This document shows positions 9,565 through 17,663 of a stretch of 64,000 nucleotides of DNA, in pieces; position 1 is the stretch's first letter; each line of letters starts with the position of its first letter. Source of the stretch: Limnobacter parvus (GTDB taxonomy: Bacteria; Pseudomonadota; Gammaproteobacteria; Burkholderiales; Burkholderiaceae_B); the NCBI RefSeq assembly GCF_024623725.1, contig NZ_JANKHG010000017.1, forward strand, positions 99,264-163,263, read 5' to 3'. A program made the position numbers and the translations under genes. The notes beneath the pieces were generated by a model. The model was not told where the DNA came from. It saw only the letters and a list, made by a program, of their open reading frames with translations, and did no database searches.

Positions 9565-10053
9565 TTAATGTGTGTGTTGTGTAGCCACGGCTTTTGTAGC
9601 CGTTGGCCTGTCACGAAACTGAATGGTTCGTTCCGCGTCTTTTTCTTTCTGCTTGTGTTTTTCAACCAGACATTGAAGGGTTACGGACCCCAAATACTCA
9701 AGCATTTTTGTGTTCAGGCTGCTCCACAGGTCGTGCGTCATGCACTGGCCTTCCTCGGTGCAGTTTTCCTTGCCGCCGCACTGCGTGGCGTCCAAAGGTT
9801 CGTCAACCGCCAAAATGACGTCGGCCACACTCACTTCTTTGAGGGATCGGGCGATATGATAACCGCCGCCGGGGCCACGGACACTTTCTACCAATTCATG
9901 GCGTCGCAATTTGGAAAATAATTGTTCCAGGTACGACAAGGAAATGCTTTGGCGCTGGCTAATACCGGCAAGTGACACCGGCCCAGTGTCTTGCTGCAAG
10001 GCAAGATCAATCATGGCGGTTACTGCAAATCGGCCTTTCGTGGTTAAGCGCAT
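9565..10053 (-). CDS. iscR: IscR, Rrf2-family Fe-S sensing regulator
   Basis: 162 residues. The winged helix begins MRLTTKGRFAVTAMIDLA and contains SLSYLEQLFSKLRRHELVES and the wing RGPGGGYHIA. The three cluster cysteines are present in ATQCGGKENCTEEGQCMTHDLW; a His in that stretch is the likely fourth ligand. The [2Fe-2S] form of IscR represses isc through type 1 sites, and two such sites are visible on this promoter, so autoregulation as in E. coli is expected. First gene of the operon. Confidence 0.97.
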   Translation of the reverse strand: MRLTTKGRFAVTAMIDLALQQDTGPVSLAGISQRQSISLSYLEQLFSKLRRHELVESVRGPGGGYHIARSLKEVSVADVILAVDEPLDATQCGGKENCTEEGQCMTHDLWSSLNTKMLEYLGSVTLQCLVEKHKQKEKDAERTIQFRDRPTATKAVATQHTH

Positions 10054-10080
10054 GGCACTCCCTTTTCAACCTTCAGGTTA

Positions 10081-10104
10081 ATTCCTACTAATTCACTCAA
10101 GTAT
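10081..10104 (-). promoter_or_regulatory. IscR type 1 site, downstream copy (covers -10)
   Basis: Minus strand ATACTTGAGTGAATTAGTAGGAAT. The left half is identical to the upstream copy (ATACTTGAGT); the right half AGTaGGAaT is a weaker match. It starts in the -10 hexamer and extends to the iscR leader. Two tandem sites resemble the arrangement at E. coli iscR. Confidence 0.65.
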
Positions 10105-10128
10105 AGCAAAGTTGACTGTTTTACTCAA
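10100..10128 (-). promoter_or_regulatory. isc operon promoter
   Basis: Read on the minus strand: -35 TTGAGT (10123-10128), a 17-base spacer and -10 TATACT (10100-10105). The hexamers are good and the spacing is ideal. The start of transcription would fall about 40 bases before iscR. Both elements are embedded in the two IscR sites. Confidence 0.75.
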
Positions 10129-10132
10129 GTAT
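10108..10132 (-). promoter_or_regulatory. IscR type 1 site, upstream copy (covers -35)
   Basis: On the minus strand this 25-mer begins ATACTTGAGT and ends AGTCAACTTT with an A/T-rich middle. It agrees with the E. coli type 1 pattern ATASYYGACT..AGTCRRSTAT at most defined positions. It overlaps the -35 element, where bound [2Fe-2S]-IscR would block polymerase. Confidence 0.7.
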
Positions 10133-10264
10133 TCAAACCAATGGCGGCGATAGGGAAAACCTTGGTTTGCCAGCTAAAACGAGCGGGGTGGGCTGATTGA
10201 TGCGGGGGAGTTTTATACTAGAGTTTCACGGCACAATAAACTGGTATGAACCGAGTTGGCATTG

Positions 10265-11485
10265 ATGATGACGCAGAACAAACTGTTACACCCACACAGT
10301 AATGAACCCGTTTTGGTGCCCAAATATGTCACGCGATTTCAATGCACTGGCGCTGCGTGCCCCGACACTTGTTGTTCGGGGTGGAATGTTGCTGTGGACC
10401 GCGCCACGCACGATGCTTATGTGCAATGCGATCACACTGATTTGTCACCGAAATTAAAAAAATACATTCAGGTTCACACGGCGCCAACAGAACGCGCAGC
10501 ATCCACAATTACTCGGGACGAAACCACCGGGGATTGTCATTTCTTAAGCGATGGCTGGTGCAGCATACAAAGCACCTTGGGAGAAGACTGGCTTAGCAAC
10601 ACTTGCTCAAGCTTCCCCAGGCTGAACGTGAGGTTGGGCGACACCCAGTTTCAATCGATGTCATTGTCTTGCCCTGAAGCGGCCCGCTTGGCTTTGACAG
10701 ACCGGGATGCATTTGATTTTCAGGCCCCTGTTTTGCACATTCGTCAGCAGGATATTCACGAAGTCGTCAGCCCATGGGCCTTAAGCGTTGAGCAAATGCA
10801 GTCTATTCACACCTTTGCATTGCAGGTGGTGCGAACCACCGATCTTAAATTGTGGGAAAGGCTGGTGTGCCTGGGCTTGCTTTGTGAAAACCTGGGAGGC
10901 TATTTCAAAGCGAACAACTTCGATGGGGTCGATTCCGTTCTTGTGGGCATTGAGGAGCTGATTTGCAGTGGCCAGGTCAGCGAGCTAACCCAGCCATTTG
11001 AAGCGGCGCATGGAATTCAGGCTGACTTTTTCAGGTCGCTGTGGCTGCTGGGGCGCAATCCGCATGCAAATGCCTATCAGCTCGCCTTACAAAACACGGT
11101 TGATCGCGCTGCGAATACCGAAGCACATACCCACCATTACATTGCCGGGTTAAAAGCCTTGGATGCTGTGCTGGAAAACAGCCACCCTTTGCTTGAACAT
11201 GCTGTGCTGAACGACATGCTTCAAGACCTGTTTCCATTCAGCGGTGCAGAGCCCATGCACAACTTCCTGAAATTGGTCACGCGGTTTGGGTTTTTGCGCT
11301 GGATATTGGCCAATGTGTGTTTTGAGTTGGGTGACAAGGCGACCCTGGACGACCTGGTGCAGTCAGCCCAGCAGTTTTACCGCAAGTTTCGGCACAACCC
11401 GGCCTTTGCCAATGCCCTGCATGAATCGCTGAGCAAGGCAGGGTGGTCTACACTCGACAAGGCAATCCCGATATTAAAAGCCTGA
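10265..11485 (+). CDS. fliB: FliB-like flagellin lysine-N-methylase
   Basis: 406 residues from ATG 10265 (a second ATG follows directly; a TTG lies three codons upstream; no clear ribosome site). The cysteine signature of the FliB family is complete: RFQCTGAACPDTCCSGW (C-x4-C-x3-CC) near residue 28, then GDCHFLSDGWCSIQ, LSNTCSSFPRL and LSCPEAARLAL. FliB N-methylates surface lysines of flagellin; to my knowledge the Salmonella enzyme has been reported to use a [4Fe-4S] cluster. No flagellar gene is near. It stands between iscR and the phosphatase gene, divergent from isc, with its own terminator. Other members of this family may act on other targets. Confidence 0.8.
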   Translation: MMTQNKLLHPHSNEPVLVPKYVTRFQCTGAACPDTCCSGWNVAVDRATHDAYVQCDHTDLSPKLKKYIQVHTAPTERAASTITRDETTGDCHFLSDGWCSIQSTLGEDWLSNTCSSFPRLNVRLGDTQFQSMSLSCPEAARLALTDRDAFDFQAPVLHIRQQDIHEVVSPWALSVEQMQSIHTFALQVVRTTDLKLWERLVCLGLLCENLGGYFKANNFDGVDSVLVGIEELICSGQVSELTQPFEAAHGIQADFFRSLWLLGRNPHANAYQLALQNTVDRAANTEAHTHHYIAGLKALDAVLENSHPLLEHAVLNDMLQDLFPFSGAEPMHNFLKLVTRFGFLRWILANVCFELGDKATLDDLVQSAQQFYRKFRHNPAFANALHESLSKAGWSTLDKAIPILKA

Positions 11486-11492
11486 TAATGAC

Positions 11493-11532
11493 AAAACCGC
11501 CGGCGATTTTGATCAATCACCAGCGGTTTTTG
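11493..11532 (+). terminator. Intrinsic terminator after fliB-like gene
   Basis: AAAACCGCCGG (11493-11503) pairs with CCAGCGGTTTT (11520-11530) with one mismatch, and the right arm ends in a T-run. It starts eight bases after the fliB stop and ends before the convergent phosphatase gene. Confidence 0.75.
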
Positions 11533-11568
11533 TATTCAATACCCGCAAAAGAAGCGGGTTAATTCTGT

Positions 11569-12060
11569 TTAAGCAGCAGCGAACTGGAACACGCGCTTGC
11601 GCAACACTTCCAACAAGCCGGTGCAGCTGTCTTCAATGTAGTTCAATACCGTGTCAAAGCCGTCGGGGCCGCCGTAGTAGGGGTCGGGCACGGTGGCTTC
11701 GTCATGTTCAGTGGCATAACGCATCATCAACTGAATTTTGTGCGCATACTGGCGTGGGCACTGCTGTTGCAACAGGCTCATGTTGTCCCAGTCCATGGCC
11801 AGAATCATGTCACTGTCGCGGAAATCATCGGCAGAAACCTGGCGAGAAATCAGGGCAGAAATGTCGTAGCCACGCTTGCCAGCAGCAGCCACAGCGCGGG
11901 GGTCGGGTGTTTTGTCAAGGTGGTAGGCGTGCGTACCGGCTGACTCAACGGAAATTTCATGGTCAAGGCCTGCTTCGCTTACCATCTGCCTGAAAACGCC
12001 TTCCGCTGTTGGTGAGCGGCAGATGTTTCCCATGCACACAAACAAAACTTTGCTTTTCAT
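11569..12060 (-). CDS. Low-molecular-weight protein tyrosine phosphatase
   Basis: 163 residues. The P-loop VCMGNICRS puts the nucleophile at Cys9 and the arginine at Arg15; the general acid Asp is in VPDPYYGG. The fold and length match LMW-PTPs such as Wzb/Etp and the housekeeping betaproteobacterial enzyme commonly found beside the isc operon. No tyrosine kinase or capsule gene is present, so it is unlikely to be an exopolysaccharide phosphatase. AGGA sits just upstream of the start. Confidence 0.92.
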   Translation of the reverse strand: MKSKVLFVCMGNICRSPTAEGVFRQMVSEAGLDHEISVESAGTHAYHLDKTPDPRAVAAAGKRGYDISALISRQVSADDFRDSDMILAMDWDNMSLLQQQCPRQYAHKIQLMMRYATEHDEATVPDPYYGGPDGFDTVLNYIEDSCTGLLEVLRKRVFQFAAA

Positions 12061-12132
12061 ATTGGCTTCCTATTGTCCTGAACCCATTAAAGTAAAAACG
12101 CTTAAAATCTGTGCCGCCCGGCAATACATTAC

Positions 12133-14196
12133 CTAGGCGCTTCGTTTGGCGTCAAGCGATGTCACATTCGAATCGCCTTTGCTGCCAAACAACTGTTCTT
12201 TCAACAAGCCCAACTGGTCGCGTGCCTGGGCGGCTTTTTCAAACTCCAGGTTCTTCGCGTGGTCCAGCATGGCTTTTTCGAGCCGCTTGATTTCTTTTGC
12301 CAACTGCTTTTCACCCAGCGGGGCAACTTCCATGGCCTTGTCGGCCTTTCGTTGCTTGGAAGCGTTTGGATCGAACACGCCATCAATAAGTTCCTTGATC
12401 TGCTTGTTCACGCCTCGCGGGGTAATGCCGTTTTCTGTGTTGAACTCGATTTGCTTGTTTCTGCGGCGGCTGGTTTCGCCAATCGCCAATTCCATGGAAT
12501 TGGTGACACGGTCTGCATACAAAATGGCTTTGCCGTTCAAATTTCGGGCAGCGCGGCCAATGGTTTGAATTAAACTGCGTTCACTGCGCAAAAAGCCTTC
12601 TTTGTCGGCGTCCAATATTGCAACTAGGGACACTTCCGGAATATCCAAGCCCTCGCGCAATAAATTAATTCCCACCAACACATCAAATTCGCCCAAACGC
12701 AGGTCGCGGATAATTTCAACGCGTTCTACTGTGTCGATGTCGGAGTGCAAATAGCGCACCCGAACACCGTTGTCGCTGAGGTAGTCAGTGAGGTCTTCTG
12801 CCATGCGCTTGGTTAACGTTGTAACCAATACTCGATCGCCAGCGCGAGTTCTTTCGTGAATCTCGCTGAGCAGGTCATCGACCTGGGTGGTGGCAGGGCG
12901 CACCTCAATCACGGGGTCGATAAGACCTGTGGGGCGCACCACTTGTTCAACCACTTGGCCAGAATGTTCTTTCTCGTAATGCGAAGGCGTGGCTGAAACA
13001 AACACTGTTTGCCGCATTTTGGACTCGAATTCCTCGAAACGCAAGGGGCGATTGTCCATGGCAGATGGCAGGCGAAAGCCGAAGTTAACCAAAGTTTCCT
13101 TGCGGGAACGGTCTCCGCGGTACATACCACCCAGTTGCCCAATGGTGACGTGGCTTTCGTCAATAATCATCAAGCCGTCTTTGGGCAGGTAGTCGATCAG
13201 TGTGGGTGGCGGCTCGCCTGGCGCTGCGCCCGACATGTGGCGGCTGTAGTTTTCAATACCCTTACAAAAACCGAGCTCGGCCAGCATTTCCAGATCGAAT
13301 CGGGTGCGCTGTTCCAGCCGCTGCGCCTCAACCAGTTTCCCGGTTTTCACAAAGAAATCAAGCTGTTGCCGCAATTCATCTTTAATGGTTTCGATGGCGC
13401 GCAGCACGGTGGCGCGGGGTGTTACATAGTGGCTGCTGGGGTAAATCGTGAACCGCGGCAGCTTTTGGCGAATTTTGCCCGTTAGGGGGTCGAACAGCTG
13501 AATACCATCTATTTCATCGTCGAACAGGTCAATGCGCACGGCCAATTCAGAATGCTCGGCGGGGTACACATCGATGGTGTCGCCCCGAACCCGGAATGTA
13601 CCGCGAGTGAAATCCAGGTCGTTTCGCTTGTACTGCATGGCGATCAAGCGCTTCAGAATGTCGCGTTGGCTGAGCTTGTCGCCATGGCGAATGCTGAGAA
13701 TCATGGCGTGGTAATCGGATGGATCGCCAATGCCGTAAATACAGCTGACCGTGCCTACAATGATAGTGTCGCGCCGTTCCAGCAGGCTTTTTGTGGCAGA
13801 AAGCCGCATTTGCTCAATGTGCTCGTTGATTGAGCTGTCTTTCTCAATGAACAGGTCGCGGCTGGGTACATAGGCTTCAGGCTGGTAGTAGTCGTAGTAG
13901 CTCACGAAGTATTCCACCGCATTTTTGGGGAAAAATTCGCGCATTTCTGCATACAACTGCGCAGCCAGGGTTTTGTTGGGGGCAAGCACAAGGGCAGGGC
14001 GCCCGGTTTGTGCGATCACATTCGCCATGGTGAAGGTTTTACCTGAACCAGTGACACCTAGCAGAGTTTGAAACACTTCGCCGTCGTTCACGCCCTCAAC
14101 CAGTTTTTCAATCGCGGTCGGTTGGTCGCCTGCCGGTGAGTAGGGCTGGTACAACTCGAACGGACTGTTGGGGTAACTGATGAATCCTGGGGCCAT
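12133..14196 (-). CDS. uvrB: UvrB, excinuclease ABC subunit B
   Basis: 687 residues from ATG 14196; a GTG eleven codons upstream (14229) is possible but adds an unconserved stretch. Walker A is [15 protein letters not shown]; the beta-hairpin region [20 protein letters not shown], helicase motifs DESHVT and QTIGRAARN, and the C-terminal UVR motif ([11 protein letters not shown]) are all intact. UvrB receives damaged DNA from UvrA and recruits UvrC for nucleotide excision repair. I saw no convincing LexA box in the 235-base divergent region shared with the aminotransferase. Confidence 0.98.
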   Translation of the reverse strand: MAPGFISYPNSPFELYQPYSPAGDQPTAIEKLVEGVNDGEVFQTLLGVTGSGKTFTMANVIAQTGRPALVLAPNKTLAAQLYAEMREFFPKNAVEYFVSYYDYYQPEAYVPSRDLFIEKDSSINEHIEQMRLSATKSLLERRDTIIVGTVSCIYGIGDPSDYHAMILSIRHGDKLSQRDILKRLIAMQYKRNDLDFTRGTFRVRGDTIDVYPAEHSELAVRIDLFDDEIDGIQLFDPLTGKIRQKLPRFTIYPSSHYVTPRATVLRAIETIKDELRQQLDFFVKTGKLVEAQRLEQRTRFDLEMLAELGFCKGIENYSRHMSGAAPGEPPPTLIDYLPKDGLMIIDESHVTIGQLGGMYRGDRSRKETLVNFGFRLPSAMDNRPLRFEEFESKMRQTVFVSATPSHYEKEHSGQVVEQVVRPTGLIDPVIEVRPATTQVDDLLSEIHERTRAGDRVLVTTLTKRMAEDLTDYLSDNGVRVRYLHSDIDTVERVEIIRDLRLGEFDVLVGINLLREGLDIPEVSLVAILDADKEGFLRSERSLIQTIGRAARNLNGKAILYADRVTNSMELAIGETSRRRNKQIEFNTENGITPRGVNKQIKELIDGVFDPNASKQRKADKAMEVAPLGEKQLAKEIKRLEKAMLDHAKNLEFEKAAQARDQLGLLKEQLFGSKGDSNVTSLDAKRSA

Positions 14197-14431
14197 GTTA
14201 AACTGCAAGTCGTGATGCAATGCAACCACAAAGCACGGTGGTTTTGGCCGATGATCACCCTAACGGGTTGAACCTTCTGGCCAATGCCGTAGAATTACGG
14301 ATTGCATCATTGGGCTGATGGCTGCAGAAACTTCGCAGCGTTTTGTGTTAAGCCAATCTTGCATTATCGTTGGAAATTGGTTTTATTTCCAGACTTGACT
14401 TTTTCTTTTTTCACTCCCACAAAACGGAATC

Positions 14432-15619
14432 ATGCTTTCAAATCGCGCACTTACGATCAAACCTTCCCCTACACTTGCCGTGACAGCCAAGGCGGCCCAA
14501 CTGAAAGCCGAGGGTAAAGACATTATCGGCTTGGGCGCTGGTGAACCCGACTTCGATACTCCCGACCACATCAAAGAAGCCGCCAAAAAGGCAATTGATG
14601 CCGGTTTTACCAAATACACCGCCGTGGGCGGTACCGTTGGCCTGAAAAACGCCGTAATCGCCAAACTGAAGCGCGACAACGGCCTGGAGTACAAGGCCAA
14701 CGAAGTGGTGGTGGGTGTGGGTGGTAAGCAATGTATTTTCAACATGATTTTGGCGACCATCAACGATGGTGACGAGGTGGTTATTCCTGCACCTTACTGG
14801 GTGAGCTACGCCGACATTGTTGAAATTGCCGGTGGTGTGCCCAAGCTGGTGTTTGCTGGCATTGAGCAGGGCTTCAAGATGACCGCTGCCCAACTGGAAG
14901 CGGCCATTACCCCCAAAACAAAAATGTTCATGATCAACAGCCCCAGCAACCCCACTGGCGCTGTTTACACCAAGGCTGAACTGGCTGCATTGGGCGAAGT
15001 GCTGTTGAAGCACCCCAATATTTTGGTGGCCACCGATGACATGTACGAACACATCAACCTGACCGGTACACCGTTTGTGAACATTGTGAACGCCTGCCCC
15101 GCTTTGAAAGATCGCACCATTGTGTTGAACGGTGTTTCCAAGGCCTACAGCATGACCGGCTGGCGAATTGGTTTTGCAGCAGGCCCAGCCAAGCTGATTG
15201 ATGTGATGACTAACTTGCAAAGCCAGTCCACTTCCAACCCCACTTCGATTTCACAAGTGGCCGCGGAAGCTGCCCTGAATGGCGACCAAGATTGCTTGAA
15301 GCCTATGGTGGCAGCGTTTCGTGAGCGCAACGAGTTTGTGACCAAAGCCTTGAATGCCGTGCCCACCATTCAGTGCTTGAAAGCCGAAGGTGCTTTTTAC
15401 GCATTTGTTGATGCACGCAAAGCGATTGAAAAGCTGGCGGCTGAAGGCAAGATCAAGGCGGCCAATGATTTGGAATTGACTGCTTACCTGCTGGAAGCGG
15501 GCGTTGCGGTGGTGCCTGGTTCTGCTTTTGGCGCTGAAGGTTACTTCCGCATTTCATTCGCGACCAGCATGGGCAACCTTGAAAAAGCATGCGAGCGCAT
15601 TGCGAAATCGCTGGGTTGA
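14432..15619 (+). CDS. Class I aspartate aminotransferase (subgroup Ib type)
   Basis: 395 residues. Features: LGAGEPDFDTPDHIKEAA, NSPSNPTGAVY, and the PLP lysine in NGVSKAYSMTGWRIGF, followed by FYAFVDAR and the C-terminal arginine FRISFATS that binds the alpha-carboxylate. This is the Ib group of aspartate/prephenate aminotransferases found in many Burkholderiales next to uvrB. It transfers amino groups between aspartate and 2-oxoglutarate; aromatic or prephenate specificity cannot be excluded. The leader is long (about 200 bases) and shared with uvrB. Confidence 0.93.
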   Translation: MLSNRALTIKPSPTLAVTAKAAQLKAEGKDIIGLGAGEPDFDTPDHIKEAAKKAIDAGFTKYTAVGGTVGLKNAVIAKLKRDNGLEYKANEVVVGVGGKQCIFNMILATINDGDEVVIPAPYWVSYADIVEIAGGVPKLVFAGIEQGFKMTAAQLEAAITPKTKMFMINSPSNPTGAVYTKAELAALGEVLLKHPNILVATDDMYEHINLTGTPFVNIVNACPALKDRTIVLNGVSKAYSMTGWRIGFAAGPAKLIDVMTNLQSQSTSNPTSISQVAAEAALNGDQDCLKPMVAAFRERNEFVTKALNAVPTIQCLKAEGAFYAFVDARKAIEKLAAEGKIKAANDLELTAYLLEAGVAVVPGSAFGAEGYFRISFATSMGNLEKACERIAKSLG

Positions 15620-15702
15620 ACACAAGTTGCCTAAGGATTAAGCAGGCGGAAACGTTTTTGTCATTCATTTGCCCAATTGGGTGTTAATTGGGTCAATAAG
15701 GG

Positions 15703-15730
15703 TTGCGCAAAAAATTTTCGCTGCTATAAT
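15703..15730 (+). promoter_or_regulatory. Promoter of tRNA-Asn
   Basis: -35 TTGCGC (15703-15708), 16-base spacer and consensus -10 TATAAT (15725-15730), ten bases before the tRNA. The CTCGG bases just after the -10 are a GC-rich discriminator typical of stringently controlled stable-RNA promoters. Confidence 0.75.
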
Positions 15731-15740
15731 CTCGGCTCTT

Positions 15741-15816
15741 TCCCCGATAGCTCAGTCGGTAGAGCGACGGACTGTTAATCCGCAGGTCCCTGGTTCGAGT
15801 CCAGGTCGGGGAGCCA
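15741..15816 (+). tRNA. tRNA-Asn (anticodon GTT)
   Basis: 76 bases including an encoded CCA. Acceptor arms TCCCCGA / TCGGGGA pair fully; the D-loop has AGCTCAGTCGGTAGAGC; the anticodon loop CTGTTAA carries GTT; the T-loop is GGTTCGAGTCC. Own promoter and terminator make it a single-tRNA unit. Confidence 0.98.
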
Positions 15817-15824
15817 AATACCAG

Positions 15825-15850
15825 AAGGCCCACAGCAATGTGGGCCTTTT
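15825..15850 (+). terminator. Intrinsic terminator after tRNA-Asn
   Basis: AAGGCCCACA (15825-15834), loop GCAA, TGTGGGCCTT (15839-15848), then TT. A perfect 10-bp stem eight bases after the tRNA. Confidence 0.85.
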
Positions 15851-15916
15851 GCTTTTAGTTCCGCAAAACCCGAATAGTTCCGCAATTAATGATTCGCCAC
15901 AAATGGCCCTGGTCGT

Positions 15917-16333
15917 TCAACGTTTAATCTCCAGCAGCTCCACCTTGAACTTCAACACTGAGTTGGGAGGAATGACGCCAGCTATACCCCGTGCGCCGTA
16001 AGCCGTATCGGCTGGACAAGTCAGCGTTGCTTTGTCACCCACAGACATCTTGCTTACGCCTTGCGTCCAGCACGGTATTACTCCACTCAAAGGGAAGGTG
16101 GCCGGGGCGCCTCGTTTGTAAGAGCTGTCAAACACGGTGCCATTGCCCAAAGAACCCTCATAGTGAACACTCACGGTCGAGGTATTTTTGGGTTTTTGCG
16201 CACCCGTGGATTTTCCCTCAATTGCTACGATGACACCCGAGGGTAGTTTGATCTCCTCGGCAACAGCAGTAGCCGGCAAGAGCCACAACGGAGACAGGAC
16301 AGAAACTGCCGACCAAATCATTGTTTTTTTCAT
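15917..16333 (-). CDS. Periplasmic FKBP-type peptidyl-prolyl isomerase
   Basis: 138 residues from ATG 16333. A signal peptide (MKKTMIWSAVSVLSPLWLLPATAVAEE) precedes one FKBP domain: VSVHYEGSLGNGTVFDSSYKRG, FPLSGVIPCWTQGV, DTAYGARGIAGVIPPNSVLKFKVEL. It catalyses cis-trans isomerisation of prolyl bonds in exported proteins. Unlike FkpA or Mip it lacks the N-terminal dimerisation domain. The usual Trp of GVIPGW has become VIPCW with one extra Cys, a small oddity. An earlier in-frame start at 16477 would bury the signal peptide and is rejected. Confidence 0.88.
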   Translation of the reverse strand: MKKTMIWSAVSVLSPLWLLPATAVAEEIKLPSGVIVAIEGKSTGAQKPKNTSTVSVHYEGSLGNGTVFDSSYKRGAPATFPLSGVIPCWTQGVSKMSVGDKATLTCPADTAYGARGIAGVIPPNSVLKFKVELLEIKR

Positions 16334-16458
16334 GTTGAACAAATCACTTTTAGAGGTTGAATAAGCAAGGTTAACGTGAATCGCCCCGCTTTCCCTTCGC
16401 ACTTTTATTAAATGGGGAAGCCATCGTCTGGAGATGAGCTTATCGAGGTGTGAGCACC

Positions 16459-16496
16459 AAAAACAAACCCCCGCCAAGTATTCACCGGCAGGGGTT
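16459..16496 (-). terminator. Terminator downstream of HU gene
   Basis: On the minus strand AACCCCTGCC (16487-16496) pairs with GGCGGGGGTT (16466-16475) with one mismatch, followed by TGTTTTTGG. It lies about 50 bases after the HU stop codon and before the FKBP gene on the same strand. Confidence 0.65.
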
Positions 16497-16548
16497 CGAA
16501 ACCGAAACTTGGAAGCAACGGTTTAAGGCATGAATTACGTGTCTTGAT

Positions 16549-16845
16549 TTATTTCTTTTTCTTCGCAGGCTTTGTGTTTACCTTGGTCTTAAGGCTTTGG
16601 CCTGGAGTAAATTTTGGTACTACGGCTGCTGCAATCTTGATGGTTTCGCCAGTGCGTGGGTTACGGCCTTCGCGGGCTGCGCGCGCACCGGTTTGAAATG
16701 TACCGAACCCGACCAAAACAACTTTATCGCCATCGGCCATTTGCTGGCTCACTGTGTCGATGAAGGCATCGAGCATTTTACCGGCCGCAGCCTTGGAGCA
16801 TTCGCTTTTTGTGGCAATGGCTTCAATCAATTCGGTTTTGTTCAT
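16549..16845 (-). CDS. HU-family histone-like DNA-binding protein
   Basis: 98 residues. MNKTELIEAIATKSECSKAAAGKMLDAFI is the HU dimerisation helix pair; GFGTFQTGARAAREGRNPRTGETIKI is the DNA-binding arm with the conserved RNPRTG; the tail TKPAKKKK is a short lysine extension seen in several betaproteobacterial HU proteins. HU bends and compacts DNA. Monocistronic, with its own terminator and a 328-base upstream gap. Confidence 0.95.
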   Translation of the reverse strand: MNKTELIEAIATKSECSKAAAGKMLDAFIDTVSQQMADGDKVVLVGFGTFQTGARAAREGRNPRTGETIKIAAAVVPKFTPGQSLKTKVNTKPAKKKK

Positions 16846-17173
16846 TGTTTATAATTCCAAAGAGTTAATGAGCGTTAGTAAAATGCCACGGAAAACCGCA
16901 TGTAGCAAGGGGTTCAGGCCGTTTTAAGCCAAATTATTTGAAAGTTGATATCATCAATTTGGGAAAATCGGCTGTTTTTGAAATGCTTTGTGAGTTGAGT
17001 CCGTTTTTTTGAGGTGATTCACCACGCTCAAAGAATGTTAATTGCGACTTGATGTGTGTGGTCTTGTGGGGCGGGCTTCTGCTGGCTAATCGTGTAAGGG
17101 ATTACCTTTTGAAGGCTAAAAAAGTTTTTCAGAAGTTGTGGTTGTCCATAGCAAATACTAAGCCCTTTTTCTT
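16846..17173. other. Gene-free region upstream of HU
   Basis: 328 bases with no supported gene. It should hold the HU promoter (minus strand); a weak candidate is TTGCTA with CATTTT 17 bases later near 16880-16910. A short inverted repeat TTGAT-ATC... around 16945-16960 is too weak to call. The 3' part is downstream of the GFA gene and contains no clear terminator. Open frames on the plus strand here have no ribosome site or recognisable sequence. Confidence 0.5.
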
Positions 17174-17602
17174 TTACTGCTTACCGGGTCTGAATGGCGG
17201 TGCTTTGGGAAACTGGAACACGCCTGAAGGAATTTCCACCTCGGGCGCTTTCTCGCTGGTCCACACGTGGGCCATGGGTTTGAATTCGAAAGGTGGCTCC
17301 AGTTTGTCTACAGCTACACCCATCAGACCAGTCAGCGCATCCACCTTGGCATAAACAAAATCGTTGCACCGGCTACATTGGCGGTATTGCTTGGGTTTGC
17401 CAGAGCCGCCTTTCATGTTTACTGCCTTGAATTCGCCTTGAGCACATTGTTCTTCGGTTATAAAAAAAGCGGCCTTCGCGTAAGGCATACCGCTGACGAT
17501 TTGGCAATCCCGACAATGGCAAACCAGCTGTGCGACTGGCGCTTGGGTAAAGCTGACGGCCAATTGACCGCATTGACACTTTGCGCGATAGGTGTTGTTC
17601 AT
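17174..17602 (-). CDS. GFA/CENP-V family zinc protein
   Basis: 142 residues. Zinc cysteines occur as KCQCGQLA, CHCRDCQ and QCSRCNDF, the pattern of the glutathione-dependent formaldehyde-activating (GFA) family. The founding member was proposed to speed formation of S-hydroxymethylglutathione, but most homologues have no proven activity. Located 61 bases after the hydrolase lipoprotein gene on the same strand, so possibly in one transcript with it. Confidence 0.85.
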   Translation of the reverse strand: MNNTYRAKCQCGQLAVSFTQAPVAQLVCHCRDCQIVSGMPYAKAAFFITEEQCAQGEFKAVNMKGGSGKPKQYRQCSRCNDFVYAKVDALTGLMGVAVDKLEPPFEFKPMAHVWTSEKAPEVEIPSGVFQFPKAPPFRPGKQ

Positions 17603-17663
17603 TTAGGGATGCCCACAATTAAGCGATCAAATGGCATGGGGTGCCACGAAACAGCGTGCTGCC

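Noticed and set aside
14197..14431. LexA (SOS) box upstream of uvrB
   Set aside because: No CTG-N10-CAG with an AT-rich core was found; CTGGCCAATGCCGTAG near 14278 fails at the last base triplet and core.
14438..15220. 260-codon minus-strand frame inside the aminotransferase gene
   Set aside because: A shadow frame; His/Gly/Asn-rich translation with no family resemblance, opposite a certain gene.
15669..16001. 110-codon plus-strand frame across the tRNA-Asn gene
   Set aside because: It reads through the tRNA and its terminator (the familiar translated-tRNA pattern IAQSVERRTVNPQVPGSSP) and then antisense into the FKBP gene; no independent support.
16334..16477. N-terminal extension of the FKBP protein
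   Set aside because: It would bury the signal peptide at residue 49 and lies across the HU terminator.
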